DNA of 64,000 bases. Origin: Georgenia sp. TF02-10. Its GTDB lineage: Bacteria; Actinomycetota; Actinomycetes; Actinomycetales; Actinomycetaceae. A model generated the notes under the pieces. The model did not search any database, was not told where the DNA came from, and was given only the letters and a program-made list of their open reading frames with translations. Location of the stretch: positions 3,596,001 to 3,660,000 of the forward strand of contig NZ_CP094289.1 of assembly GCF_022759505.1 (NCBI RefSeq). The letters run 5' to 3'. A program made the translations under genes and the position numbers. Within the stretch, counting starts at the first letter, position 1; each line of letters starts with the position of its first letter. This document shows, one piece after another, positions 48,797 to 57,352 of this stretch.

Positions 48797-49684
48797 ATGG
48801 GCCGGTCATACCACGTACCCGCGGAGCTCCGTGCCGGGCCCTTCGCCGAGTCGACGGCACTGACGCTGATCAGCCGCGCAGAGCTACACGGCCCCGCGTA
48901 CCAACGCTTGCTGCGCGGGGTGTACATGGTGGCGGGCGAGGTCACGCACGCCGACCGGATCCGTGCCGCTCGTATCGTCCTCCCCAGGACTGCCGTGCTG
49001 TGCTGCATGAGTGCCCTGTGGGTGCACGGCGTCACCCTGGCCGACTCCGGCGCGGACGTGGACGTGAACTTCCCCGCCGCGCGACGTCCGCGCCCACGCC
49101 AGTACCTCCGGCTCCACAGCGACCAGCTGCTGCCCGACGAGGTCGTCGAGACCGCTTTCGGCCTCGTCACGACACCTGCTCGCACGGCCTTCGACGTCGC
49201 GCGCGGCTCCGAGGTCCCCGCCGCCGTCGCGAGGCTGGACGCGCTCGTCCGCGCCACCCGCTGCACAGCGCAGGAGATCCGGTCCATCGCCGCCGCGCAC
49301 CCGGGCGTCCCGGGCGTCCGGCGCGTACCCACTGCCATCGGGCTCGTCGACCCTGGAGCGGAGTCTGTGCGGGAGTCGATGCTGCGGGTCGTCCTGACGC
49401 TCGCCGGTCTGCCGCGACCCGTGACCCAGTACGTCGTGCGCAACGCCAACGGTGCGTTCGTGGCCCGGGTGGACATGGCCTGGCCGGAGTGGCGCGTGAT
49501 CGTGGAGTACGACGGGAAGCACCACGACGACCCCCGGCAGATTGCCCGGGACCGCGCCCGCATCAACGCGCTGCAGCTCGTCGGCTGGACGGTGGTGGTG
49601 GTCGACCGCAGGCAGTTCGCCGACCCGGAGACGGTGGTGGCCATCATCCAGAAGGTGCTGCGCGACGCCGGTGCTCCGTGCTGA
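48797..49684 (+). CDS. AbiEi/DUF559-like protein, possible toxin-antitoxin or nuclease-fold gene
   Basis: A 295-residue protein of a type scattered through actinobacterial genomes. The N-terminal part resembles AbiEi-type antitoxin wings (LRGVYMVAGEVTHADRIRAA; CCMSALWVHGV). The C-terminal part has the DUF559 nuclease-like core FVARVDMAWPEWRVIVEYDGKHH with R-x-R-NALQ..GW and VVVVDRRQF after it, a Vsr-like fold with the D...E-x-D pattern. No partner toxin gene is adjacent. The ATG at 48797 follows CACCCT by six bases and lacks a ribosome site; earlier in-frame starts read through low-quality sequence. Function not established. Confidence 0.7.
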   Translation: MGRSYHVPAELRAGPFAESTALTLISRAELHGPAYQRLLRGVYMVAGEVTHADRIRAARIVLPRTAVLCCMSALWVHGVTLADSGADVDVNFPAARRPRPRQYLRLHSDQLLPDEVVETAFGLVTTPARTAFDVARGSEVPAAVARLDALVRATRCTAQEIRSIAAAHPGVPGVRRVPTAIGLVDPGAESVRESMLRVVLTLAGLPRPVTQYVVRNANGAFVARVDMAWPEWRVIVEYDGKHHDDPRQIARDRARINALQLVGWTVVVVDRRQFADPETVVAIIQKVLRDAGAPC

Positions 49685-49837
49685 CTCTTCGGGCTTGGCG
49701 TGATGCGCTCTGACCTTCCCGGCACTTGCCGATGCCAAGAGTCTCTCGCCGGCGATCTCCCGCAGTTGCCCTGCCTCAGCAGCCCGCCCACCGCACCGCT
49801 CGCGGCAGTGTTACTGATGTGAATAGTGAGGCGGGTG

Positions 49838-49866
49838 TTCTCAATCTGCCCGATCTCCGCTACGGT
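49838..49866 (+). promoter_or_regulatory. Candidate promoter of the NlpC/P60 gene
   Basis: TTCTCA (49838-49843) and TACGGT (49861-49866) are 17 bp apart in a relatively AT-rich stretch, leaving a leader of about 65 bases before the GTG at 49938. No c-di-AMP (ydaO-type) riboswitch could be recognised in the leader, although such switches often control cell-wall hydrolase genes in actinobacteria. Confidence 0.35.
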
Positions 49867-49937
49867 CTGGGACCGGGAACCTGTTCGAGTCAACGCGACA
49901 CGCCGCGCGGGCCGCAGATCGGCATGGAGGACAGCTT

Positions 49938-51503
49938 GTGACAGCAGCAGGGATGAGGCGCACGCTGGCGTCGGTCGCGGCGCTCGCCATGGCCGGCACG
50001 ATGGCTGCCTCCACGGCGCACGCCGCCCCCAGCCAGGATGACGTGGACGCGTCGCGGGCCGCCGAGGCCTCCACCTCCGAGCAGATCGCCGGCCTCGAGG
50101 TCCAGCTCGCCCAGGTCGGCGCCGAGGTGGACGAGGCGGCCGTGACCGCGCAGGTGGCGAACGAGGCCTACCTGCAGTCCCAGGCGGACCTGGACGAGGC
50201 GACGGCGGCGGCCAAGGCCCGCCAGGACGAGGCCGACGCCGCCGCCGCCGAGCTCGACCTCGCCCGTGAGGAGCTGGGCCGGATCGGTGCCGCGCTCTAC
50301 CGCGACGGCGCGGCCAGCGTGGGCGGCATCGGCCCTTACCTCTCCTCGGCGAGCTTCTCCGAGGCCATGGCCCGGTCGACGGCGCTCGGCCGCCTTGGCG
50401 ACCAGACCGACAGCCAGGTGCAGCGCTTCAAGGCGATGGAGCAGGTCGCCAGCACGCTGCAGGAGCGGGCCGACGCCGCCGTCGCCGAGCAGCAGGAGGC
50501 GACCGAGAACCTCGCGGCCGCCGCCACCGCGGCCGAGCGTGCGGCGTCCGCCGCGCAGACCCAGCTCGCCCGCTCGACCGAGCGCCGCGGCGACCTGATC
50601 GCCCGGCTCGCGGTGCAGCGCAACACCACTGTCGAGCTCGAGCAGCAGCGCCAGGACGCGCTCGACGCCGAGCGCCGGGCCCGCCTGGAGCTCGTCGCGC
50701 AGGTCGAGGCCGTGCCGGAGGAGCCGGCGGCCGACGGCGATCTGGCCGCTGGTCCGACGGACCTGGTCGTCTCCGCACCGCTGCCGTCCACCCCGGTCAC
50801 GGGTGACGCTGCCCCGGCGGCCCCGGACTCGGAGCCGAGCCCGACGCCGGCCGCCCCGGCGCCTTCGCCCACCACGCCTGATCCCGCGCCGGCACCGGAG
50901 CCCGGGCCTGCTCCGGCGACCGAGCCCGCGCCGGCACCCGAGCCCGAACCGGCACCAGCCCCGGCGCCCGCCCCCGCACCGGCACCCGTCCCCGCACCGG
51001 CACCCGTCCCCGCACCGGCACCCGTCCCCGCACCGGCACCGGCACCGGCACCAGAGCCCGCCCCGGCACCGGCTCCCGCTCCCGCTCCCGCCCCCGCACC
51101 GGCACCGGAGCCCGCACCCGCGCCGGCACCTCCCGCCAACGCCAGCGCCGGACAGGCAGCGATCGCCTGGGCGCGGACGAAGATCGGCATCCCCTACCAG
51201 TGGGGCGGCACCGGCAACCCGGGCTACGACTGCTCCGGCCTGACCCAGGGCGCCTACCGGGCCGCCGGCATGAGCCTGCCGCGCTCGAGCAAGGCCCAGT
51301 GGTCCGCTACCGCCCGGGTCTCCCGTGGAGACCTGCGCCCCGGGGACCTCATCTTCTGGAGCAACAACGGCAGCGCGTCGGGGATCTACCACGTCGCCAT
51401 CTACACGGGCGGGAACATGCGCCTGCACGCCCCCAGCCCGGGCAAGACGGTCGAGGAGGTGCCGATGTACGGCACGCCCCTCGGCTACGGCCGGGTGGCC
51501 TGA
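49938..51503 (+). CDS. Secreted NlpC/P60 peptidoglycan endopeptidase with coiled coil
   Basis: A 521-residue RipA-like cell-wall hydrolase. Order: signal peptide (VAALAMAGTMAASTAHA, cleavage near residue 29), alpha-helical coiled-coil region about 35-240, a Pro/Ala/Glu linker about 270-400 rich in PAPAPVPAPAPVP, and a C-terminal NlpC/P60 domain from about 405. Catalytic Cys is in GYDCSGLTQGAYRAAG, His in YHVAIYTGGN, with a second polar residue in MRLHAPSP. The GTG at 49938 has GGAGG seven bases upstream. The coiled coil probably regulates access to the active site, as in RipA and mycobacterial homologues. Confidence 0.92.
   Translation: MTAAGMRRTLASVAALAMAGTMAASTAHAAPSQDDVDASRAAEASTSEQIAGLEVQLAQVGAEVDEAAVTAQVANEAYLQSQADLDEATAAAKARQDEADAAAAELDLAREELGRIGAALYRDGAASVGGIGPYLSSASFSEAMARSTALGRLGDQTDSQVQRFKAMEQVASTLQERADAAVAEQQEATENLAAAATAAERAASAAQTQLARSTERRGDLIARLAVQRNTTVELEQQRQDALDAERRARLELVAQVEAVPEEPAADGDLAAGPTDLVVSAPLPSTPVTGDAAPAAPDSEPSPTPAAPAPSPTTPDPAPAPEPGPAPATEPAPAPEPEPAPAPAPAPAPAPVPAPAPVPAPAPVPAPAPAPAPEPAPAPAPAPAPAPAPAPEPAPAPAPPANASAGQAAIAWARTKIGIPYQWGGTGNPGYDCSGLTQGAYRAAGMSLPRSSKAQWSATARVSRGDLRPGDLIFWSNNGSASGIYHVAIYTGGNMRLHAPSPGKTVEEVPMYGTPLGYGRVA
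50979..51032. repeat. 18-bp tandem repeat in the NlpC/P60 linker
   Basis: Three exact units of CCGGCACCCGTCCCCGCA (50979-50996, 50997-51014, 51015-51032) encode PAPVPA in the wall-spanning linker. The period is a multiple of three, so changes in copy number alter only linker length. Confidence 0.85.
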
Positions 51504-51545
51504 CCCGCTGCCGACCGCAGCCGTTCAACCCCGCGCGAGTCGCGT

Positions 51546-51576
51546 GCAGCCAGCCGGCGTCCTGCCGGCTGGCTGC
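51546..51576 (+). terminator. Terminator after the NlpC/P60 gene
   Basis: GCAGCCAGCCGGC (51546-51558) pairs perfectly with GCCGGCTGGCTGC (51564-51576), a 13-bp stem with a 5-base loop, 43 bases beyond the stop codon. Confidence 0.75.
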
Positions 51577-51621
51577 CGCCGTCTGCGGCACCCGGCCCCC
51601 GTCTCACCATCCGACCACCCG

Positions 51622-51650
51622 TTGGCCACGTGCCGAACCGCCCCTAGAGT
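51622..51650 (+). promoter_or_regulatory. metY promoter
   Basis: TTGGCC (51622-51627) and TAGAGT (51645-51650) with a 17-bp spacer. Transcription would begin at or very near the ATG of a 15-codon reading frame at 51658, leaving about 185 bases of leader before metY. The leader can form hairpins, the clearest being CCGGGCCC (51724-51731) with GGGCCCGG (51735-51742). Confidence 0.55.
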
Positions 51651-51657
51651 CGCCCGC

Positions 51658-51705
51658 ATGTCCCGTCGAATGTGCCGCCCGACGCGCACGTTCGGCATAC
51701 CCTGA
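51658..51705 (+). CDS. Short leaderless upstream ORF before metY (possible leader peptide)
   Basis: ATG at 51658 lies seven bases after the TAGAGT box and opens a 15-residue peptide, MSRRMCRPTRTFGIP, ending in TGA. The geometry is that of a leaderless message in this genome. The peptide contains adjacent Met and Cys at positions 5-6, and the gene downstream makes homocysteine for methionine, so ribosome-sensing attenuation is possible. This is an inference from position and composition; a chance ORF cannot be excluded. Confidence 0.4.
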   Translation: MSRRMCRPTRTFGIP

Positions 51706-51845
51706 CGCCGGCTCCGTCGCCGGCCGGGCCCCCTGGGCCCGGGGACAACTCTCCGCACGTGCACGTCACGACAGCCCACCTCCGCGCGGGCTGACGGGAC
51801 CGGCACCGCCCCTCGTCTGCCCGCTCCACCCACCCAGGAGCACCG

Positions 51846-53213
51846 ATGAGCAACGAGAGCGCCACCCCCGACTGGTCCTTCGAGACCCTCCAGATCCACG
51901 CCGGCCAGACGCCCGACGCCGCCACCGGCGCGCGGGCCCTGCCGATCTACCAGACCACCTCCTTCGTCTTCGAGGACGCCGCCCAGGCGGCCGGCCGGTT
52001 CTCCCTCGCCGAGCCCGGGCCGATCTACACCCGCATCACCAACCCCACCCAGGAGGCCGTGGAGAGCAGGATCGCGGCCCTGGAGGGCGGCGTGGGCGGT
52101 CTGCTCGTGGCGTCCGGCCAGGCGGCGGAGACCCTGGCCATCCTCAACATCGCCGAGGCGGGCGACCACGTCGTCGCCAGCCCCGACCTCTACGGCGGCA
52201 CGTACAACCTGCTGCAGAACACCCTGCCCAAGTACGGCATCTCCACCACCTTCGTGGAGGACCCGGACGACCCGGAGTCCTGGCGCGCCGCCGCCCGGGA
52301 GAACACCAAGCTCTTCTTCGGCGAGACCATCGCCAACCCCAAGTCCTCGGTCCTGGACATCGCCGCCGTGGCCGCCGTCGCCCACGAGGTGGGGGTCCCG
52401 CTCGTCGTGGACAACACCATCGCCACGCCTTACCTGATCAAGCCGCTGGCGCACGGCGCGGACATCGTCGTGCACTCGGCCACCAAGTACCTCGGCGGGC
52501 ACGGCACGTCCATCGCCGGTGCGATCGTCGACGGCGGCACGTTCGACTGGTCGGCGGACCCGGCCCGGTTCCCCGCCTACAACACCCCCGACCCCAGCTA
52601 CCACGGCCTGGTCTTCAAGGACCTCGGCGCCCCGGCGTTCATCCTCAAGGCCCGCGTGCAGCTGCTGCGGGACCTGGGGCCCGCGGTCTCCCCGTTCAAC
52701 GCCTTCCTCATCGGCCAGGGGCTGGAGACGCTCTCCCTGCGGATCGAGCGGCATGTGGCCAACGCCCGGCGGGTCGCGGAGTTCCTGGAGGGCCAGGAGC
52801 AGGTCACCCGGGTCGCCTACGCCTCGCTGCCCTCCTCGCCCTGGTACGAGCAGGCCCAGCGGTACGCGCCCGAGGGCGCCGGCGCCGTCCTGGCGTTCGA
52901 GCTCGCCGGCGGCTATGCCGCGGGCCTGGCCTTCGTCGACGCGCTGCGGCTGCACTCCAACGTCGCCAACATCGGCGACGTCCGCTCCCTGGTCATCCAC
53001 CCCGCCTCCACCACGCACTCCCAGCTCGGCCCGGCGGACCTCGCGGCCGCCGGCGTGAACCCGGGGCTGGTGCGACTCGCGGTCGGCATCGAGCACATCG
53101 ACGACATCCTCGCCGACCTCGAGCTCGGCCTGGCCGCCGCCGCGTCCTTCACCGCGGAGACGGCGACGGCGACCGGCACCGGCGCGGCGACGGCGACCGC
53201 GGCGGGGGCCTGA
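51846..53213 (+). CDS. metY: O-acetylhomoserine sulfhydrylase (aminocarboxypropyltransferase)
   Basis: A 455-residue Cys/Met-metabolism PLP enzyme forming homocysteine from O-acetylhomoserine and sulfide. The start FETLQIHAGQTPDAATGARA, the PLP phosphate region YTRITNPTQEAVE, the lysine in VVHSATKYLGGHGT and VRLAVGIEHIDDILADLE at the end are family signatures. The last 20 residues are an Ala/Thr tail. ATG at 51846 has AGGAG five bases upstream. Followed by metX one base after its stop codon; the two act in sequence. Confidence 0.95.
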   Translation: MSNESATPDWSFETLQIHAGQTPDAATGARALPIYQTTSFVFEDAAQAAGRFSLAEPGPIYTRITNPTQEAVESRIAALEGGVGGLLVASGQAAETLAILNIAEAGDHVVASPDLYGGTYNLLQNTLPKYGISTTFVEDPDDPESWRAAARENTKLFFGETIANPKSSVLDIAAVAAVAHEVGVPLVVDNTIATPYLIKPLAHGADIVVHSATKYLGGHGTSIAGAIVDGGTFDWSADPARFPAYNTPDPSYHGLVFKDLGAPAFILKARVQLLRDLGPAVSPFNAFLIGQGLETLSLRIERHVANARRVAEFLEGQEQVTRVAYASLPSSPWYEQAQRYAPEGAGAVLAFELAGGYAAGLAFVDALRLHSNVANIGDVRSLVIHPASTTHSQLGPADLAAAGVNPGLVRLAVGIEHIDDILADLELGLAAAASFTAETATATGTGAATATAAGA

Positions 53214-53214
53214 G

Positions 53215-54465
53215 GTGTCGGGCTGTCCGGACGCCGTCGACGGCGGCCGCGAGCCGGGGCGGCACGGGCCAGCCGCCGCGGGCGGGCCGCACCTCCCCGC
53301 CCGGCCGGTGCGCCGCGCCGTCGACCCGGCCACCATCCCGGCCACCGGCGCCTGGCGGGAGGGGGACGACCCCGGGCCCCGGCGCTTCGCCGACCTCGGC
53401 CCGCTGCCGCTGGAGGCGGGCGGGCGGCTGCCGGCGGTCCGGCTCGCCTACGAGACCTGGGGCGAGCTCAACGCCGCGGGCGACAACGCCGTCCTGGTCC
53501 TGCACGCCCTGACCGGCGACTCCCACGTCACCGGCCACCCCGGCGAGCCGACGGGGGCGGGCTGGTGGTCGCAGGTGGTGGGGCCGGGCCGGGCCATCGA
53601 CACCGAGAAGTACTTCGTGGTCGCCCCCAACGTCCTCGGCGGTTGCCAGGGCTCGACCGGGCCCTCCTCCCCCGCGCCGGACGGCTCCCCCTGGGGGTCC
53701 CGCTTCCCGACGCTGACCGTCCGGGACCAGGTCGCGGCCGAGCTCGAACTCGCCGACCACCTCGGCGTCGGGCGGTGGGCGCTGGTCGTCGGGCCCTCGA
53801 TGGGCGGGCACCGGGTGCTGGAGTGGGCGGTTACCGCGCCCGAGCGGGTGGCCGCGATCGCCGTCGTCGCCTCCACCGCCCAGACCAGCGCCGAGCAGAT
53901 CGCCTGGGCGCACACCCAGCTCGCCGCGATCGAGCTGGACCCGCGGTGGCGCGGCGGGGACTACTACGGCGCGGGCCCGGGCGAGGGCCCGCACACCGGG
54001 CTGGGCCTGGCCCGCCAGATCGCGCACACCACCTACCGCAGCCCGGCCGAGCTCGACGCCCGGTTCGGCCGGCTGCCGCAGCACGCCGAGGAGCCGCTGA
54101 GCGGGGGCCGGTACGCGGTCCAGTCCTACCTGGACCACCACGCCGGCAAGCTCGCGCTGCGGTTCGACGCCGGCAGCTACGTCACGCTCACCCGGGCGAT
54201 GATCACCCACGACGTCGGCCGGGACCGCGGCGGGGTGGAGGCCGCCCTGGCGCAGGTCCGGGCGCGGACGCTGGTCCTCGCGGTCGACTCCGACCGGCTG
54301 TTCCTGCCTTCAGAGTCCGAGCGGATCGCCGCGGCCGTGCCGGGCGCCGGCCCGGTGGCGTACCTGCGGTCCCGGTTCGGCCACGACGGCTTCCTCATCG
54401 AGCACGACCAGGTCGCCGCCCACCTGGGCCGGTTCCTGCGCTCGGTGGCCCCGGTCCTGCGCTGA
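53215..54465 (+). CDS. metX: Homoserine O-acetyltransferase
   Basis: A 416-residue alpha/beta-hydrolase-fold acetyltransferase supplying O-acetylhomoserine to MetY. Seen are LAYETWGELNAAGDNAVLVL, HALTGDSHVTG, the nucleophile elbow VVGPSMGGHRVLEWA (usually GGSMGG; here GPSMGG), the acid in VLAVDSDRLFLPSES and the histidine in RFGHDGFLIEHD. The first 45 residues are a variable extension. The GTG start lies one base after the metY stop, so translation is coupled. Confidence 0.93.
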   Translation: MSGCPDAVDGGREPGRHGPAAAGGPHLPARPVRRAVDPATIPATGAWREGDDPGPRRFADLGPLPLEAGGRLPAVRLAYETWGELNAAGDNAVLVLHALTGDSHVTGHPGEPTGAGWWSQVVGPGRAIDTEKYFVVAPNVLGGCQGSTGPSSPAPDGSPWGSRFPTLTVRDQVAAELELADHLGVGRWALVVGPSMGGHRVLEWAVTAPERVAAIAVVASTAQTSAEQIAWAHTQLAAIELDPRWRGGDYYGAGPGEGPHTGLGLARQIAHTTYRSPAELDARFGRLPQHAEEPLSGGRYAVQSYLDHHAGKLALRFDAGSYVTLTRAMITHDVGRDRGGVEAALAQVRARTLVLAVDSDRLFLPSESERIAAAVPGAGPVAYLRSRFGHDGFLIEHDQVAAHLGRFLRSVAPVLR

Positions 54466-54513
54466 CGGGTCGGGCGGGTCCTGTGCTGGCCGGGCCGGGT
54501 CCGGCGCTGACGG

Positions 54514-54572
54514 CCCGGTCCGGCGACGGCGGGCCGGTCCGGCGACGGTGGCCCGGCCCGGCGACGACGGGC
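54514..54572. repeat. 19-bp tandem repeat downstream of metX
   Basis: Three imperfect 19-bp units around the core GGTCCGGCGACGG lie in the 224-bp gap between metX and the alpha/beta hydrolase gene. Short relatives recur up to 54650. They may form the metX terminator, since adjacent CCGG blocks are complementary, but no single clear stem is dominant. Confidence 0.55.
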
Positions 54573-54689
54573 CGTACCTACGCTGATCGGTCCAGCACGG
54601 ACCTGATCGGTCCTCAGCTGGCCGGCCCCGGTCCGGCGACGGCTGCCCGGCGGCGCCCGCCCCGTCGTCGGGCACGGCATCATGGCGGC

Positions 54690-55946
54690 ATGAGCAAGGA
54701 GCCCGACGTCGACCGGTCCGGGCCGGACGGGTCCCGACCCGAGGAGCCCCGGGAACGGTCGCGGCCGCTCCGGTCGCGGCCGGACCGGTCGCGACCGGAC
54801 CGGTCCGGGCAGGAACGGTCCCGGCCAGCCCGCTCCAGGCCCGCCGTCGCCGAGCCGCCGCCCGACCCGGACGCCGCCGTCCCCGAGGACGCCGTCAACT
54901 TCCCGCCCGCCCCGCCGACGGACCGCTGGGCCGAGGACGTCCTCGGCTCCGGGTTCCAGGCCCGGACCCTCCCCCTGCACGACGACGACGAGGGCGAGGT
55001 CGTCGCCACGCTGGTCCGGCACGTCCCGGTCGAGGACCCCGGCGCTCTGCCCGGCACGCCCTCGACGCCCACCTTCGCCGTGCTGTACCTGCACGGCTGG
55101 AACGACTACTTCTACCAGCGCGAGCTGGCCCGGCAGTGGTCGGCGCTCGGCGCCGCCTTCTACGCCGTGGACCTGCGCAAGTACGGCCGGTCCCTGCGCG
55201 AGCACCAGACCCGGGGCTACGTCGAGAGCCTGTCCACCTACGACGAGGACATCCACGCCGCCCTGCGGGTGGTGCGGGCGGCGCACGGCGTGGGCACCGA
55301 CCTGGTCCTGATGGGCCACTCCACCGGTGGCCTGACCGCGGCGCTGTGGGCGCACCGCCACCCCGGGGCGCTGCGCGCCCTCGTGCTGAACTCCCCCTGG
55401 CTGGAGCTGCAGGGCTCGGCGCTGCTGCGCACCGTGTCCAGCCCGCTCGTCTCCTCCCTCGCCCGGCTCCAGCCCAAGGCCGTCATCCCGACGGCGGACC
55501 CCGGCTTCTACCAGCGGACCCTGCTGGGCTGGACCGACGCGGACGGGCCGGTGCCGACCGGGGAGGAGGACGACCCGTTCGTCACCGGCTGGGGCCCAGA
55601 GCCCCGGTGGCGCACGAGCCCCTCGGCGCCGGTGCGCTCCGGCTGGCTCGCGGCCGTGCTGGCCGGGCACGCGCAGGTCGCGGCCGAGCTGCAGATCTCC
55701 TGCCCGGTGCTCGTGCTGACCTCGGGCCGGTCGTTGATCAGCCCGCGGTGGTCGGCCCAGATGCGCGAGACGGACACCGTGCTGGACGTGGAGCAGATCC
55801 GCCGGCGGGCGCTGCACCTGGGCCCGCTCGTCACCCTCGCCCGGTTCGACGGCGCGATCCACGACGTCACCCTCTCCGCCCGGCCGGTGCGGGAGCGGGT
55901 GTACAGCGAGCTGCGTCGCTGGTCCCGGGCGTACGTGCTGCGCTGA
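54690..55946 (+). CDS. Alpha/beta hydrolase (lysophospholipase-like)
   Basis: A 418-residue protein. Residues 1-50 are a basic Arg/Ser/Pro repeat region (SRPDRSRPDRSGQERSRP), unusual for the family. The hydrolase domain follows: FAVLYLHGWNDYFYQRELA, nucleophile elbow LVLMGHSTGGLTAALWA, the acidic region VLVLTSGRSL and the histidine in FDGAIHDVTLS. The YLHGWNDYF start resembles monoacylglycerol lipase-like hydrolases. No signal peptide. ATG at 54690 has CATCAT six bases upstream rather than a ribosome site. Substrate not known. Confidence 0.82.
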   Translation: MSKEPDVDRSGPDGSRPEEPRERSRPLRSRPDRSRPDRSGQERSRPARSRPAVAEPPPDPDAAVPEDAVNFPPAPPTDRWAEDVLGSGFQARTLPLHDDDEGEVVATLVRHVPVEDPGALPGTPSTPTFAVLYLHGWNDYFYQRELARQWSALGAAFYAVDLRKYGRSLREHQTRGYVESLSTYDEDIHAALRVVRAAHGVGTDLVLMGHSTGGLTAALWAHRHPGALRALVLNSPWLELQGSALLRTVSSPLVSSLARLQPKAVIPTADPGFYQRTLLGWTDADGPVPTGEEDDPFVTGWGPEPRWRTSPSAPVRSGWLAAVLAGHAQVAAELQISCPVLVLTSGRSLISPRWSAQMRETDTVLDVEQIRRRALHLGPLVTLARFDGAIHDVTLSARPVRERVYSELRRWSRAYVLR

Positions 55947-55953
55947 GCAGGCG

Positions 55954-57180
55954 TCAGCTCGGCCCCGAGCTCCGGCCGTCCGTCGTCTGCTCGGCCCGGA
56001 CCTCGCCGAGGTTCGGGCCGGTCTCGCCGCCGAGCCGCCACACCCGCCAGCCGTCGACCTGCCGGCCGGAGGCGGCCCGGGCGGCGGCGTCGGGGTCGGT
56101 GTGCACCGTGCCGTCCGCGACGACGATCGTGCCGGCGGTGGTGAGGGTCGCCTCGTGCCGGATCCCGCGCCGCAGCTGGGCCCACACCAGGGGCACGTCC
56201 TCGTCCAGCGTCGCGGCGACGGCGGCCAGCCCGTCCGCGGCCGACGCCGGCTCCTCGCCGCCCCCCACCCGCTGCCCGCCGCCCACCACCCGCTGCCCGC
56301 CGCCCGCGGCCGGTGCCGGCTCGGCTCCGGCTGAGGCAGCCGGCGCCGACGTCCTCGCGGCCCCGGCTGCGACCGGTACGGCACTGTCGCCGGTGCCGCG
56401 GTCCGTGCCGGTGTGGGCACGGTCGTCGACGCGGTCTGTGCCGACGGGGAAACGGTCGCCGTCGCCGTCAGCACCACGATGGAGACCGTTGGCTCCCGGC
56501 TCGGCACCGTCGTCGCCGGGGCGGGCGCCGTCGTCGACCGTTCGGCCGACGGGCAGGGCCAGGCCGGGGCGCCGGGCCGGGGCGAGCACGGGCGCGGACG
56601 GCGCGAGCAGGTCCGGGCGGAGCTCGGTGACCTCGAGGAGCTGGCGGCCGCTGCCGGTCTGCCGCACGGTGATCTCGTGGACGACCACCCCCGAGCCGCC
56701 GAGCGCCCCGAGCGCCTGACGCACCTCGTCGGCGACCCGGGCGGCGACCAGGATGAGCCGCGGCCCCGGCTCGGGCCGGGCCGGCGCGGTCTCCCGGAAG
56801 GCGGCCCAGTCGCGGCGGAGGGCCGCCGGGCCGCTCGGGTACAGGACGCCCAGCTCGGCCCAGCCCAGCTCGGCGCTGCGGGCGGAGCGGGACAGCGCGG
56901 CGACGAGCGCGGCGGCGTCCAGCCGGTCGACGACCTCCACCGTCACCACCTGCGCGGCGGCGTCCATCGCGGTGAGCCGCCGCGGCGAGGGCTCGGCGCT
57001 GGCGAGGGTGCCGGGCCGGCGCGACGCGTCGTGCCACCGGACCGGGAAGAGCCGGCGCCGGACGACGTCGAGGACCTGATCCCGCACGGCCTGCAGGAGC
57101 TCGGGGGCGATCTCGTCGGGGCCCGGCTGCCCGACCTCGGCCGGGACGAGGCGCTCCCCGTCGTACTCGAACAAGGACAT
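55954..57180 (-). CDS. Protein with C-terminal RAMA-like (modified-DNA reader) domain
   Basis: A 408-residue protein. The N-terminal 190 residues (from MSLFEYDGERLVPAEVGQ; VVTVEVVDRLDAAALVAALS; LILVAARVADEV) are an uncharacterised actinobacterial domain. A disordered Gly/Ala/Asp-rich linker follows (about 200-320). The end, TTAGTIVVADGTVHTDPDAA and then GRQVDGWRVWRLGG, matches the pattern of RAMA domains, proposed to read modified bases in restriction systems. The ATG at 57180 is preferred over a GTG 16 codons earlier because homologues of this type start MxLFxYD. It stands convergent to the hydrolase gene (7-bp gap). No methylase or nuclease gene lies nearby. Confidence 0.65.
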   Translation of the reverse strand: MSLFEYDGERLVPAEVGQPGPDEIAPELLQAVRDQVLDVVRRRLFPVRWHDASRRPGTLASAEPSPRRLTAMDAAAQVVTVEVVDRLDAAALVAALSRSARSAELGWAELGVLYPSGPAALRRDWAAFRETAPARPEPGPRLILVAARVADEVRQALGALGGSGVVVHEITVRQTGSGRQLLEVTELRPDLLAPSAPVLAPARRPGLALPVGRTVDDGARPGDDGAEPGANGLHRGADGDGDRFPVGTDRVDDRAHTGTDRGTGDSAVPVAAGAARTSAPAASAGAEPAPAAGGGQRVVGGGQRVGGGEEPASAADGLAAVAATLDEDVPLVWAQLRRGIRHEATLTTAGTIVVADGTVHTDPDAAARAASGRQVDGWRVWRLGGETGPNLGEVRAEQTTDGRSSGPS

Positions 57181-57352
57181 GCTGCGTCGACCTGACGTGA
57201 CTCGCGGTGGCTGGGTCAGCCCGATCATCTCACGGGACCGGACGCCCTCCGTCCGGCGTGGGCCGGCTACCGGTGACCCGCCCCCGCCCCCTGGGGCTGG
57301 CTACCGCTGGCCGGCTCCCCTACCGGTGACGGGCTCCCGGTAGCCGCCCGCG

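Noticed and set aside
49685-49937. c-di-AMP (ydaO) riboswitch before the NlpC/P60 gene
   Set aside because: GGGAACC-like text is present, but the conserved paired core could not be assembled; a covariance-model scan would decide.
51504-51845. SAM riboswitch upstream of metY
   Set aside because: The conserved core patterns of the SAM-I, SAM-II and SAM-IV classes could not be found by eye; only hairpins and the short upstream ORF are visible.
57241-57352. Short repeats (CTACCGCTGGCCGG and CTACCGGTGA) after the FAD/Fe-S gene
   Set aside because: They are only 10-14 bases, duplicate the end of the coding sequence, and are best explained by local slippage in GC-rich DNA.
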